DNA from: Clostridium aminobutyricum
Lineage (GTDB): Bacteria > Bacillota > Clostridia > Peptostreptococcales > Anaerovoracaceae
Assembly: GCF_017255415.1 (NCBI RefSeq)
Contig: NZ_JAFJZZ010000002.1
Span: 186,001 to 250,000, forward strand
DNA: 64,000 nt
Reading direction: 5' to 3'
In this document: in pieces, positions 1 through 8,196 of the stretch
Numbering within the stretch: the stretch's first letter is position 1
Layout of the letters: the number at the start of each line of letters is the position of its first letter
The notes under the pieces: model-generated
Databases searched by the model: none
What the model saw: only the letters and a program-made list of their open reading frames with translations
Told to the model about the DNA's origin: nothing
Made by a program: the position numbers and the translations under genes

Positions 1-1206
1 TAATATGAATTTGTCAAGCTCCGCTTGAAGTACATCCGCTTGCCCAGACAGTTCCTCACTGGCCGCCGCGCTTTGCTCTGCCGTTGCCGAATTGGATTGC
101 ACCACCGATGAGATTTGATCCAAACCTAAGGTAATCTGATTAACCGCCACTGCCTGCTCCTCCGACGTCTTTGCAATTTCTACCATGGACGCCACAACCT
201 GCGTGGTTTCCTTCACCACCGCTTTAATCGACTCAGCTGTTTCTTTTGTGATCAGGGTTCCGTTCGATACTGCTCTCACCGAATCTTCAATAAGTACCGT
301 CGTATCTTTTGCGGCTTCCGCAGATTTCCCTGCAAGGTTTCTCACTTCATCTGCTACTACGGCAAAGCCTTTCCCCGCATCACCGGCTCTGGCTGCCTCT
401 ACTGCCGCATTTAAGGCAAGGATATTGGTTTGGAAGGCAATATCATCGATGGTCTTGATAATTTTACTTATTTCTGTTGACTTCTCCGAAATCTCTTTCA
501 TGGCTGCCATCATTTCATCCATTTTACTGTTGCTCTGTTCCAGTTCTTCTCCAACCTCAAGGGATTTTTGATTCACACGGTTTATATTTTGCGAGCTTGA
601 CCTTACTTGCTTAGCAATCAGTTCAATGGATGCCGCCAATTGTTCAATAGAGCTAGCCTGTTCCACGGCCCCCTGAGCCAATACCTGAGAACCGGAAGCG
701 ACCTGCTCTGCACCTACGTTCACTTGCTGAGAGGAGGTCCTTATCGTTCTTAAGGTATCACTCAAAGAGAATAAAATAGTTGTTATCGCATGTTCCATTC
801 GTGTATAAACGCCAAAGTATTCCGTCTGCGGATACAATTCAAAATTGCCCCGGGACATTTCCTCAAGAGCTCTGGCAGTTTCCTCTACAATGGCTTTTAC
901 GGTGACCACCATTTCCCTTACACTGTCAGCCATATGACCGATTTCATCCGTCGATCGACAGTTTATTTCCACATCAAAGTTGCCTTTCGCCACTTGAAAA
1001 ACAGCGTTTTCAATTTCCTTTATGGGTTGAACCAATCGATTTACGAATGCTGTCATTATTAATGCAGAAAGAACAAGTGTAATAATCGTTACTGCAATAC
1101 TCACTATTATCGAATTATAGATGCCCGATAGGGTAGATACTGCCGCTAATCCTACGAATATCAATGTTAACGTAATAGAAAGAATTTTATTCTTAATCTT
1201 GTTCAT
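1..1206 (-). CDS. methyl-accepting chemotaxis protein (C-terminal end outside the window)
   Basis: This is a chemoreceptor that would signal to CheA/CheW at the membrane. About 402 codons lie in the window and the end is cut at base 1. The start ATG at 1206 follows GAAAGGGTG. The first roughly 55 residues hold two hydrophobic segments separated by only a few residues, so there is almost no extracytoplasmic sensor domain. A HAMP-like segment follows (from NRLVQPIKE, with [10 protein letters not shown]), probably with a second HAMP-like stretch (from [10 protein letters not shown]). The methyl-accepting signalling domain is clear, with the conserved hairpin tip [18 protein letters not shown] and then [13 protein letters not shown]. 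It lies 299 bases downstream of the cupin gene, with a predicted non-coding RNA between them. Family assignment is certain. The ligand is unknown and may be sensed in the cytoplasm or through a partner protein. Confidence 0.95.
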   Translation of the reverse strand, partial: MNKIKNKILSITLTLIFVGLAAVSTLSGIYNSIIVSIAVTIITLVLSALIMTAFVNRLVQPIKEIENAVFQVAKGNFDVEINCRSTDEIGHMADSVREMVVTVKAIVEETARALEEMSRGNFELYPQTEYFGVYTRMEHAITTILFSLSDTLRTIRTSSQQVNVGAEQVASGSQVLAQGAVEQASSIEQLAASIELIAKQVRSSSQNINRVNQKSLEVGEELEQSNSKMDEMMAAMKEISEKSTEISKIIKTIDDIAFQTNILALNAAVEAARAGDAGKGFAVVADEVRNLAGKSAEAAKDTTVLIEDSVRAVSNGTLITKETAESIKAVVKETTQVVASMVEIAKTSEEQAVAVNQITLGLDQISSVVQSNSATAEQSAAASEELSGQADVLQAELDKFIL

Positions 1207-1245
1207 TTTTACACCCTTTCTTCAAATCACCTCTGTACTTGCCTA

Positions 1246-1378
1246 TAAAAAAAGCCTCTGCGAGGCGCTTGTAGCTCGCATTTTAGTTGCAGCTTTTTAT
1301 GATACTCCGGTTATCGCAAGCAATATTTCCTCTAATAAAATAACGGGCAAAGACTGGAGAATAAGCCTTTGCCGTAAT
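1246..1378 (-). ncRNA. putative structured RNA, copy A, upstream of the chemoreceptor gene
   Basis: Read on the minus strand this begins with a hairpin (GGCAAAG paired to CTTTGCC, 1346-1373). A small hairpin TATTGC-TT-GCGATA (1312-1325) follows, then an unpaired A-rich stretch. It ends in a terminator hairpin GCCTC-GCA-GAGGC with a run of seven T (1247-1266). A similar element lies at 58541-58662, also on the minus strand. The two share the spaced text TTTTATTA, GAAATAT or AAAATAT, GCTTG, GATAA, TATCA and AAGCGCCTC. In the small hairpin the second copy has TATCGC/GTGATA, so two base pairs change while pairing is kept. The terminal terminator supports an RNA or leader on this strand. I do not recognise the family, and a riboswitch or a free small RNA are both possible. 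Confidence 0.5.
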
Positions 1379-1411
1379 AAATAAATTCTCTTTTCTGTTT
1401 TTAGCCTTTAT

Positions 1412-1452
1412 TATGGCGCATATATCTTGCAAGCAAAATCGTATGCGCCATA
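1412..1452. terminator. hairpin at the 3' side of the catabolic operon
   Basis: An 11-base perfect inverted repeat, TATGGCGCATA to TATGCGCCATA, encloses a 19-base loop that itself contains CTTGCAAG. On the plus strand it is followed by CTTTTTGTTTTT, the layout of an intrinsic terminator. On the minus strand, where the cupin gene ends 53 bases away, there is no good T run. It may still end or protect the operon transcript, or stop antisense transcription into it. Confidence 0.5.
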
Positions 1453-1504
1453 CTTTTTGTTTTTATGTTTAACTGTTAATGTAATTATTTTTTACCGTTG
1501 GAAA

Positions 1505-2230
1505 CTATGGTCTCATGACCTTTCTGGATGGTCCGAAAGAAGCTACCATTCGTAACGTACCTTCTCCGGTATTGAACATAGAATGTTTTGCCCCGGCAGG
1601 AATGAACATGGCGTCTCCAGGTCCGTATTCCAGTCTTTCCCCTTCTACGATAGAATATCCTGTTCCTTCAATGAAGTAATACATATGATCTGCATCTTCA
1701 TGCACATCTTCTTCCGCATTTCCTCCCGGGAACAATTCTGTTATATGAAATTCGATTGTATTTGAACCGCCGTTTTTTGGCGTTACTACCGGCCATGCAA
1801 TGGCATTGTTGTGTTTAGGAGGCACTGCTGTAGGTACTGACGTTACCGCTCTTACAAACGGCTCTGTCTGGTTGAAGTCCTTACCGGTTAAAGTAACGAC
1901 AAAACGAAGCCCTTCAATTCCTTTCGGATACATTTCGTGGTTGCTGTTTCCAGGAATCCACATTACATCACCCTTCTTGTACTCATATCTCTTTCCGTTA
2001 ATGATCGAGTATCCGGCACCTTCCATGATGAAATAGCAGTGATCCGAATTCTTATGGTTATCTTCTATTGCACATCCGCCATAGGAAATCTCACAGATTG
2101 AAAAGAATGCATAGGAGTCCGTACCCATCATAGCCGGATTTCCCATACACCAAGCGTGTGCATTAATATGTCTTGCAGGTTGTGCAAAAGCACAGTCATA
2201 TACATTCTTCACATAAGCTTTATTTGCCAT
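1505..2230 (-). CDS. double-cupin domain protein
   Basis: A 241-residue bicupin. The ATG at 2230 is chosen because GGAGG lies 7 bases before it; a longer reading from 2272 has no ribosome binding site. Two cupin barrels are visible: residues about 50-110 with NHKNSDHCYFIMEGAGYSI and a PGNSNHEMYP motif, and residues about 165-230 with HEDADHMYYFIEGTGYSI and PAGAKHSMFN. Each has the His residues expected of a metal-binding cupin. It is the last gene of a three-gene leftward operon with a beta-hydroxyacid dehydrogenase and an M24-fold enzyme, so a role as dioxygenase, isomerase or lyase in the same small-molecule pathway is likely. The substrate cannot be read from the sequence. Confidence 0.85.
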   Translation of the reverse strand: MANKAYVKNVYDCAFAQPARHINAHAWCMGNPAMMGTDSYAFFSICEISYGGCAIEDNHKNSDHCYFIMEGAGYSIINGKRYEYKKGDVMWIPGNSNHEMYPKGIEGLRFVVTLTGKDFNQTEPFVRAVTSVPTAVPPKHNNAIAWPVVTPKNGGSNTIEFHITELFPGGNAEEDVHEDADHMYYFIEGTGYSIVEGERLEYGPGDAMFIPAGAKHSMFNTGEGTLRMVASFGPSRKVMRP

Positions 2231-2293
2231 TTTTTTGTCCTCCATAAATTTATTTTCACATAATTGTATCATTTTTTTACTTTAAAAACTAAG

Positions 2294-3175
2294 TTACCGC
2301 TTATATCCACTTGCATCTTCCAATACCTGAGTCAAAACGGAGAAGTCTTTTTCAGCTCTTCCTGTTGCAGCTGCCGCTGCTAAAGATTGTCTTGTGATGG
2401 CGGTTGCAGTCATTGGCACACCATATTGTTTTGCTGCCTCAAACGCAAGATCCAAATCCTTCATCATCAGCTTTACACTGAATGCAGGCGCATAAACACC
2501 TTCCGTAATAACGGCCTTCTTATATCCGCAAAGCGGTGAACCGACAGCAGATCCGGCAATAACTTCACAGACCTGGCCAACATCCAGTCCTGCTTTTTCA
2601 GATAAAACAACAGCTTCTGCCTGAATCTGCATGGTGGAAGCGATCATGGTATTGATGGCAAGCTTTAATACTCTTGCTTCCTCTCCGCTGCCAAGATAAA
2701 ATTGGTTCTTTCCTAAGGTTTCGAATAACGGAAGAACCTTATCATATGTAGCCTTATCGCCGGAAGCTAAAATTCCAAGGCCTGCATTCTGCGCCAGTAC
2801 TGTACTTCCTGTTACCGGGCCTCTGATTAGCTTTGCCCCCTTGCTTTCAACAGCTTCATTCACTTTTTCGGATTCTGCAGGAGATACGGTACTCATATCG
2901 ATGACGATTTTTCCTGCGCTAAGACCTTCTACAATACTATCTTTTCCAAGCGTAACCGCATGTAATGTAGGCCCGTCTGCTACCATTGTGAAGATAAAAT
3001 CAGATTTCGCTGCCACTTCTTTCGGAGACGCCCCCCAGGTAGCCCCTGCTGCAATAACCTCATCTGCCTTCGATTTTGTTCTGTTCCAAACAATTACTTC
3101 ATGTCCTGCTTTTACTAGGTTCTGGCTCATTGGGTTTCCCATGTTACCCAAGCCAATCCAACCAATTCTAGCCAT
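2294..3175 (-). CDS. NAD(P)-dependent beta-hydroxyacid dehydrogenase (GarR/MmsB family)
   Basis: This 293-residue protein has the family's usual length. The N-terminal Rossmann motif GWIGLGNMGNPMSQNL (residues about 5-20) binds NAD(P), followed by VWNRT. The substrate-binding signature appears as GPVTGST (about 118-124). The catalytic Lys is expected in the segment LKLAINTMIA (about 170-179). The ATG is preceded by AAGGAGG. Relatives reduce tartronate semialdehyde, oxidise 3-hydroxyisobutyrate, or act on 2-(hydroxymethyl)glutarate in nicotinate fermentation; these cannot be separated from sequence alone. It lies between the M24-fold enzyme and the cupin gene, 63 and 98 bases apart, and should be read from the sigma-54 promoter at 4615-4629. 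Confidence 0.9.
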   Translation of the reverse strand: MARIGWIGLGNMGNPMSQNLVKAGHEVIVWNRTKSKADEVIAAGATWGASPKEVAAKSDFIFTMVADGPTLHAVTLGKDSIVEGLSAGKIVIDMSTVSPAESEKVNEAVESKGAKLIRGPVTGSTVLAQNAGLGILASGDKATYDKVLPLFETLGKNQFYLGSGEEARVLKLAINTMIASTMQIQAEAVVLSEKAGLDVGQVCEVIAGSAVGSPLCGYKKAVITEGVYAPAFSVKLMMKDLDLAFEAAKQYGVPMTATAITRQSLAAAAATGRAEKDFSVLTQVLEDASGYKR

Positions 3176-3273
3176 TATAAAACCTCCTTAAATAATAGTG
3201 TTATATTTCAGGTGCCGATGCTTCCTTACTGCGAGCATAAGCACCATTATAACCAAACCGATTTCTTATTTTT

Positions 3274-4512
3274 CTATAGGAATTGGCAGCCCGGCAGTCC
3301 GCAGGACGTAATTTCATCGGAAGGGAACTTCGTGATCACTTCACATCCGTCTTTTCTCACGACAACCTCTTCCTCAATTCTTGCACTGCCGCTTCCGTCT
3401 TCAGCCGGGCACCACGTTTCAATGGCGAATACCATGCCTTCTTTTAAGGTGAACGGTGTCTCTAATGAGAATAACCTTGAAATAACCGGCTTTTCCCAAA
3501 GTCCAAGACCGATGCCATGGGCGAATTGAAGCAGGAATGCTTCCTCTTCGTTCTTAAAACCAAGTTCTGTAGCGGAAGGCCACATTTTTGCTACATCTGC
3601 GGAAGTTGCTCCATCCTTGATCTGCCCGATGGAATCCTTAATCCACTTGGATGCTTTTGAATAGGCATCCCGCTGCGCCCTGTTCGGAACTCCGCAAGAG
3701 AACGTTCTGTAGTAGCACGTTTTGTATCCGTTATAGGTATTACCGATATCGAAGTAGATCAGTTCTCCCGGTCTTACCATTCTATTGGAGAAGGTATGGC
3801 TGTGGGGATTCCCTCTTACGCCGGAGATACTGTTTACAAATTCAACAAGCTCTGCACCCCACTTATAAAGTTGGTGATTTGCAATAGCTACCAGCTCGTT
3901 TTCCAAGATTCCCGGTCTTAACGCCTTGCCCAAATCATAGTAAGCCGCATCAACCATAGCGGCTGACTGCTTTAGTAACTGAATTTCATCTTCTGTCTTG
4001 ATGATTCTGGCATCCAGCATCGCCTGCTGACCGTCAACGATATCCAGATTCTTTGACTGCAAGCCCTGAATCAGCGGAATATCTACGATATCCATACCGA
4101 TTTTCTTGTTTTCAGCGCCGTATTCTTTGATGTATCCATAGATTTGATCCACGACCTTTTCTACCATTCCCGCATTGACAGGAATAGCTCCTCTCATTGA
4201 TCCGACTGCCGGCATGATATGATCCGATGCGATCCAATCCACTCTTTGTCTCTTGGACGGGCAAGCAGGGTCAAACAAAAACGGTTGTTCAATACCATCT
4301 ATCAAAATACAATATCGGTTCATCTTATTACGGTTCCATTCACCGATATGGGTTCCGGTAATATATCTGATATTATCGAAGTCATAGCAGATTATTGCCC
4401 CTAATCCATAGTTCTTCATGCTCTCTTTAGCTCTTGCTAATCTTTCTCTTTTCAGCCTGGCAAAGTCTACTCCAGATTCAAAATCTACACCTTGCATTCC
4501 TGATCTAGGCAT
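3274..4512 (-). CDS. M24 (creatinase/aminopeptidase P fold) enzyme with an altered metal site
   Basis: A 412-residue protein with an N-terminal creatinase-type domain (residues about 1-165) and a C-terminal pita-bread domain. Metal-site elements seen are YFDIGNTYNGYK (first Asp), HGIGLG (His), AIETW (Glu) and RIEEEVVV (Glu). The second Asp of the usual GY-x-x-D-x-x-RT signature is replaced: the text here is GYKTCYYRTF, with Cys at that position. Loss of a ligand is known in creatinase, which works without metal, so this may be a C-N hydrolase or a lyase and not a peptidase. It is the first gene of the leftward operon, with AAAAGGAGTG before its ATG and a sigma-54 promoter about 100 bases upstream. 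Substrate unknown. Confidence 0.85.
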   Translation of the reverse strand: MPRSGMQGVDFESGVDFARLKRERLARAKESMKNYGLGAIICYDFDNIRYITGTHIGEWNRNKMNRYCILIDGIEQPFLFDPACPSKRQRVDWIASDHIMPAVGSMRGAIPVNAGMVEKVVDQIYGYIKEYGAENKKIGMDIVDIPLIQGLQSKNLDIVDGQQAMLDARIIKTEDEIQLLKQSAAMVDAAYYDLGKALRPGILENELVAIANHQLYKWGAELVEFVNSISGVRGNPHSHTFSNRMVRPGELIYFDIGNTYNGYKTCYYRTFSCGVPNRAQRDAYSKASKWIKDSIGQIKDGATSADVAKMWPSATELGFKNEEEAFLLQFAHGIGLGLWEKPVISRLFSLETPFTLKEGMVFAIETWCPAEDGSGSARIEEEVVVRKDGCEVITKFPSDEITSCGLPGCQFL

Positions 4513-4614
4513 TTAAAATCACTCCTTTTCAATTTTTTTGATTACTTTCTAAATTTCTTAGAGGTCTGAATCAAAATTCGTATAAGATTAATTAACTGAC
4601 ATAAATGCATAAAC

Positions 4615-4629
4615 GCAAATCCTGTGCCA
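4615..4629 (-). promoter_or_regulatory. sigma-54 (-24/-12) promoter of the catabolic operon
   Basis: Read on the minus strand the sequence is TGGCACAGGATTTGC. The GG and GC doublets start 12 bases apart as sigma-54 requires, and the -24 box matches the consensus TGGCAC exactly. It lies 103 bases before the M24-enzyme start at 4512. The same text with one change occurs before the carrier gene at 7021. Confidence 0.85.
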
Positions 4630-4819
4630 AGAGGAATTTTCAGCAATAGGCTTGCTTTATTTGTTTATTAGTTTTACCTATTGAAACATTGATTTTACTT
4701 GGTTCGCAGCAACTTAAATTTTAATAATTATTTGTCAATATTTTAATGGACAAATCTAAATTTTTAGTTAATTCATGTGACTTTTAGCTGATATTCTTAT
4801 GATTTGCCAATGAAATAAT

Positions 4820-4876
4820 TGTGCCGCAGCGTGCCTCACTGTGCCGTCCTGTGCCGTCCATTGGCCAATCTGTGCC
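4820..4876. repeat. array of GTGCC repeats, candidate activator binding region
   Basis: GTGCC begins at 4821, 4831, 4841 and 4851, an exact 10-base period, and again at 4872. A TTGGCCAA palindrome sits at 4861-4868. The array lies about 190-260 bases upstream of the sigma-54 promoter of the leftward operon and about 85-140 bases before the start of the sigma-54 activator gene. That is the usual place for upstream activating sites of such a regulator, and it also suits autoregulation. The repeats are one-turn direct repeats, whereas most such sites are separate inverted repeats. Function is inferred. Confidence 0.55.
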
Positions 4877-4959
4877 ATTTTGGTTCTTGTAGTTTTAAAT
4901 TTTCGCTGATATAATTTAGTCGTTTCAATAAACTTATTTCCGTTTGCAGGAGGTGGATT

Positions 4960-7017
4960 ATGGCTACTTTTACAAAAAATTATCAACAAATATTGTTAAA
5001 TAGTTGGCATTCGTACATTGAACAGGGAGAGCCGATGCCCTTAAATCCTTCCGGGGTCCGTCCTTTTATCTATGATTCTTGGAAGCGCTCAAAAGCTTTC
5101 GGGGTCTCTCCTACTGCGGTCATCAACAAGGTTCTTCCCCCCGACGAACTCTCCGCGGTTCTAAACGAAAATCAACGGCTTATTTCCGTTGCGCATCCCT
5201 ATATACTAAAGCTGTATAAATACGTAAAAGGCAGTAATTTTGTCTTTGCCTTAACCGATGCGGAGGGGACGGTTATTGATTATATAGGCGACGATCAAGC
5301 CATTCAGACGCGAACAAAAAAAAGCGGTCTTACCGTTGGGGTCACCAGAAGCGAGAAGTATGCCGGTACCTGTGGAATCGGTACATGCCTTGCTATCGGT
5401 CAGCCGGTTCAAATTTGGGGAGAAGAGCATTACATAAAACCACATCACAACTATATTTGTTCGGCGGCTCCTATTCACGACAGCTTTGGCAACTTAATCG
5501 GCTGTTTGGATGCTGTAGGTCCCAAAGAAATCTCACCGATCCATACCTTGGCCATGGTCAATGCATGTGTCGACGGAATTGAAAAGGAGCTAAAAATAAC
5601 AGAGGCCTATGAGCGAGTAAATTTAGCACACAAACAGATGTCCAGTACACTTCACGCCATTGGCTCCGGTATCTTATTGATCGATAACGACGGGATTATT
5701 ACGCAGCACAATACGAACGCAATAAAGATGCTTCGTTTAAGCGTTTCTTCCCTGAATGGAGCTTCTCTGGGTGATTTTATCAATCTTTCGACCTGCAATC
5801 CGAGTTTACTGAATATCCAAAAAGAAATCTTTGATACGGAACTTTCCTTTGTCAATCATAAAGGGTCCCGAGTCTCTCTTTCTCTCTCCGCAACTCTTGT
5901 CCTCAATCAGCTAGGCCATAAAATCGGTACGGTTATCGTGCTGGACGAAATAAAACATGTTCATAAACTGGTAAACAAGCTGAGCGGGTTCACCGCAAAA
6001 TACAATTTTGACTCCATCATCAGCTGCTCCGGCGCTATGGAAAGCGTAAAATCGCTGGGGCGGTCCGCTGCACAGAGCAATTCCACCGTATTAATTCTAG
6101 GGGAAAGCGGAACCGGAAAAGAGCTGCTCGCTCAGGCGATTCACAACGCAAGCGATAGAAAAGAGGCTCCCTTTATCGCCATCAACTGCGGTTCTCTTCC
6201 GAAGGGTCTCATCGAAAGCGAACTTTTTGGTTATGAAAAGGGATCTTTTACGGGAGCAAACAAAGAAGGGCATCCTGGAAAATTTGAGTTAGCCGACGGG
6301 GGAACTCTTTTTCTTGATGAAATAGGAGACATGCCTCTGGAATTGCAGACCTCTTTATTGAGAGTACTGCAAAGCAAAGAAATTGTGCGAATTGGGGGTA
6401 CCTACCCAAAACAAATTGATGTACGGATCATAGCTGCTACAAACGTTGATTTGCTCAATTCTGTCAATGATAAGAGATTCCGGCATGATTTATATTACAG
6501 ACTCAATGTGCTGTCCATACAGGTGCCTCCGCTACGAGCACGCGTCGGTGACATCTCTATTTTAGTCAATTATTTCATCACCACTATTTCCAAAAAACTT
6601 TCAAAGAGTATTTACAGCATCGAGGACAACGCCATGTTTATGCTTCTGAATTACTCTTGGCCCGGGAATGTCAGAGAGTTGGAAAATGTGATAGAAAGAG
6701 CTGTAAATGTGGCAAATTCAGGGGTCATTCATGTGGAAGATCTTCCTGACGAAATCACGCCTGCTTCATCATGTCCTACATACCATATCCCTACCCTTCC
6801 GGAAGAAACCGCTGTTATGGATGACGAAAACGGAATATACGCTCTATTTTCCGGCGAAGCGAAGACAGAACGAACCATTGAACTGATTATTGCGGCTCTA
6901 AAGTCCGAGAACGGAAATGTTTCCAAAGTATCGGAAAAACTAAAGATCCCTCGAAGAACACTGTATCGAAAACTCGATAAATATGGGATCAACGCTGATA
7001 ATTATCGCTTTTTATGA
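4960..7017 (+). CDS. sigma-54 dependent transcriptional activator (AcoR type)
   Basis: A 685-residue enhancer-binding protein; the ATG follows AGGAGGTGG. The N-terminus has the AcoR-like SWKRSKAFGV segment, then a GAF-like sensor (about 60-210, with CGIGTC and CSAAPIHDSFGNLIG) and a PAS-like region (about 225-330). The AAA+ domain has Walker A GESGTGKE (about 382-389), the sigma-54 contact loop GSFTGA (about 428-433) and Walker B TLFLDEIGD. The arginine-finger region YYRLNVLSIQVPPLRAR is present. A Fis-type helix-turn-helix ends the protein (NVSKVSEKLKIPRRTLYRKL). Both neighbours, the leftward enzyme operon and the downstream carrier, have -24/-12 promoters, so it very likely controls both. 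The inducer would bind the GAF or PAS domain and is unknown. Confidence 0.95.
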   Translation: MATFTKNYQQILLNSWHSYIEQGEPMPLNPSGVRPFIYDSWKRSKAFGVSPTAVINKVLPPDELSAVLNENQRLISVAHPYILKLYKYVKGSNFVFALTDAEGTVIDYIGDDQAIQTRTKKSGLTVGVTRSEKYAGTCGIGTCLAIGQPVQIWGEEHYIKPHHNYICSAAPIHDSFGNLIGCLDAVGPKEISPIHTLAMVNACVDGIEKELKITEAYERVNLAHKQMSSTLHAIGSGILLIDNDGIITQHNTNAIKMLRLSVSSLNGASLGDFINLSTCNPSLLNIQKEIFDTELSFVNHKGSRVSLSLSATLVLNQLGHKIGTVIVLDEIKHVHKLVNKLSGFTAKYNFDSIISCSGAMESVKSLGRSAAQSNSTVLILGESGTGKELLAQAIHNASDRKEAPFIAINCGSLPKGLIESELFGYEKGSFTGANKEGHPGKFELADGGTLFLDEIGDMPLELQTSLLRVLQSKEIVRIGGTYPKQIDVRIIAATNVDLLNSVNDKRFRHDLYYRLNVLSIQVPPLRARVGDISILVNYFITTISKKLSKSIYSIEDNAMFMLLNYSWPGNVRELENVIERAVNVANSGVIHVEDLPDEITPASSCPTYHIPTLPEETAVMDDENGIYALFSGEAKTERTIELIIAALKSENGNVSKVSEKLKIPRRTLYRKLDKYGINADNYRFL

Positions 7018-7020
7018 TTA

Positions 7021-7036
7021 TGGCACAGGTTTTGCT
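7021..7036 (+). promoter_or_regulatory. sigma-54 (-24/-12) promoter of the AEC carrier
   Basis: The sequence TGGCACAGGTTTTGCT has GG and GC doublets starting 12 bases apart and differs by one base from the promoter of the divergent operon. It begins 4 bases after the activator's stop codon and lies about 58 bases before the carrier's ATG at 7094. Confidence 0.85.
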
Positions 7037-7093
7037 TATTATATGATGAGAAAATCAGCTTAACAGTTGTACCATAGGGAGGTTTTTGATTCA

Positions 7094-8017
7094 ATGCTGA
7101 ATGGTTTCATTAGTGTATTAGTCGTTTTTATGATTTTAGCTGTCGGATTTTTCTTTACAAATAAAAAATTATGGCCGGAGAACACGAATCAAGTATTCTC
7201 TATTTCGGTTGTCCAAATTGCTGCTCCGGCCCTTGCGGTCACCAGTATTGAAAATCGATTTACCCCTGAACTGCTGCATAGTTCTGCTTTAAACTTGTTC
7301 ATTATTGCAGCAAGCCTATTCATCATGCTTGCTTTAGGGAAGATTCTTGCTCATGTACTTGCTTTGCAAAATGGAAAAAAGGCAGTTTTTCAGGTGACTT
7401 TTACGTTTAACAACACCATGTTTATAGGCCTTCCTATCATTCAAATTATATTTGGTTATGAAGGCTTGCCCTTTTTATTTACGTTCTACTTAGCAACCAT
7501 TGTATTATTCTGGACCATTGGTGCCTATACACTATCCAAGGCTTCCGGCAGCCAAAAAGCTTCTTTTTCTGTTCAAAAGATTTTCAGCCCCGGGTTAATA
7601 GGTGTCATAGCCGGCTGTGTATTAGTTGAATTGCAATTGCCTCTGCCTCTCATTTTAGAAACCGCTCTGACTTATTTGGGGAACCTCTGCGTACCGCTGT
7701 CTTTACTCGTCATCGGCTCCAATTTATCGAAGTCTTGGTCGAAAGGCTTTTCCCGAATAACGGTTGACCAATGCCTTATTATGCTGGGGAAATTTGTTAT
7801 TCATCCCCTCCTCGTGTTCCTTCTGTTTACTGCATTCGGGATAGGCGGTTTACCTTTGCACGTCTTTATTTTAACTGCGGCGATGCCGTGCCACGCACAG
7901 ACCGCCATTCTGGCACAATTTTACGAGGTAGAAGGGGAATATGCCTCCAATTTAGTGAGCCTATCCACACTGATCAGTTTAGTGACCATACCTTTTTATG
8001 CGAACTTGCTGCTCTGA
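7094..8017 (+). CDS. AEC-family transporter (auxin efflux carrier / malonate carrier type)
   Basis: A 307-residue membrane protein with about ten hydrophobic segments, the usual AEC size. The ATG at 7094 is chosen because GGGAGG lies 11 bases upstream; a longer reading from a TTG at 7067 lacks a ribosome binding site. Typical features are the N-terminal LVVFMILAVGFF segment, FNNTMFIGLPI in the centre, and MPCHAQTAILAQFYEV near the C-terminus. Members carry small organic anions or amphipathic compounds. The sigma-54 promoter just upstream links it to the M24/dehydrogenase/cupin operon, so it probably moves that pathway's substrate or product. Substrate is not determinable here. Confidence 0.9.
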   Translation: MLNGFISVLVVFMILAVGFFFTNKKLWPENTNQVFSISVVQIAAPALAVTSIENRFTPELLHSSALNLFIIAASLFIMLALGKILAHVLALQNGKKAVFQVTFTFNNTMFIGLPIIQIIFGYEGLPFLFTFYLATIVLFWTIGAYTLSKASGSQKASFSVQKIFSPGLIGVIAGCVLVELQLPLPLILETALTYLGNLCVPLSLLVIGSNLSKSWSKGFSRITVDQCLIMLGKFVIHPLLVFLLFTAFGIGGLPLHVFILTAAMPCHAQTAILAQFYEVEGEYASNLVSLSTLISLVTIPFYANLLL

Positions 8018-8040
8018 TGCCGTACTTCTTCTGCAGCCAT

Positions 8041-8070
8041 TTGAACTCCTTCCGTCAGGCAGGAGTTCAA
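8041..8070 (+). terminator. hairpin after the carrier gene
   Basis: A perfect 10-base stem, TTGAACTCCT with AGGAGTTCAA, has a 10-base loop and lies 24 bases after the carrier's stop. The tail is AT-rich (TAAACTATTTAAAT) and not a pure T run, so termination is likely but not certain. Confidence 0.55.
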
Positions 8071-8196
8071 TAAACTATTTAAATATTAAGGTGAAGAACT
8101 TGATATTTTCGGGATATATCGATATGATTAGAATAAAAGCTCAGCGACTATAATCGAATAGAGAGATTTTTAAAAGATAATAAAGGAGTTTTAAAG

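Noticed and set aside
1246-1378. Cyclic-di-GMP riboswitch before the chemoreceptor
   Set aside because: Such riboswitches often precede chemoreceptor genes, but the conserved GEMM text and tetraloop-receptor pattern are not present on either strand.
185-1384. Plus-strand frames across the chemoreceptor and its upstream region
   Set aside because: They are antisense images of the minus-strand chemoreceptor; the last one runs over the predicted RNA hairpins and has no ribosome binding site.
4820-4876. CRISPR-like repeat array
   Set aside because: Repeats are only 5-8 bases with 10-base period and no spacers, which fits a protein-binding array.
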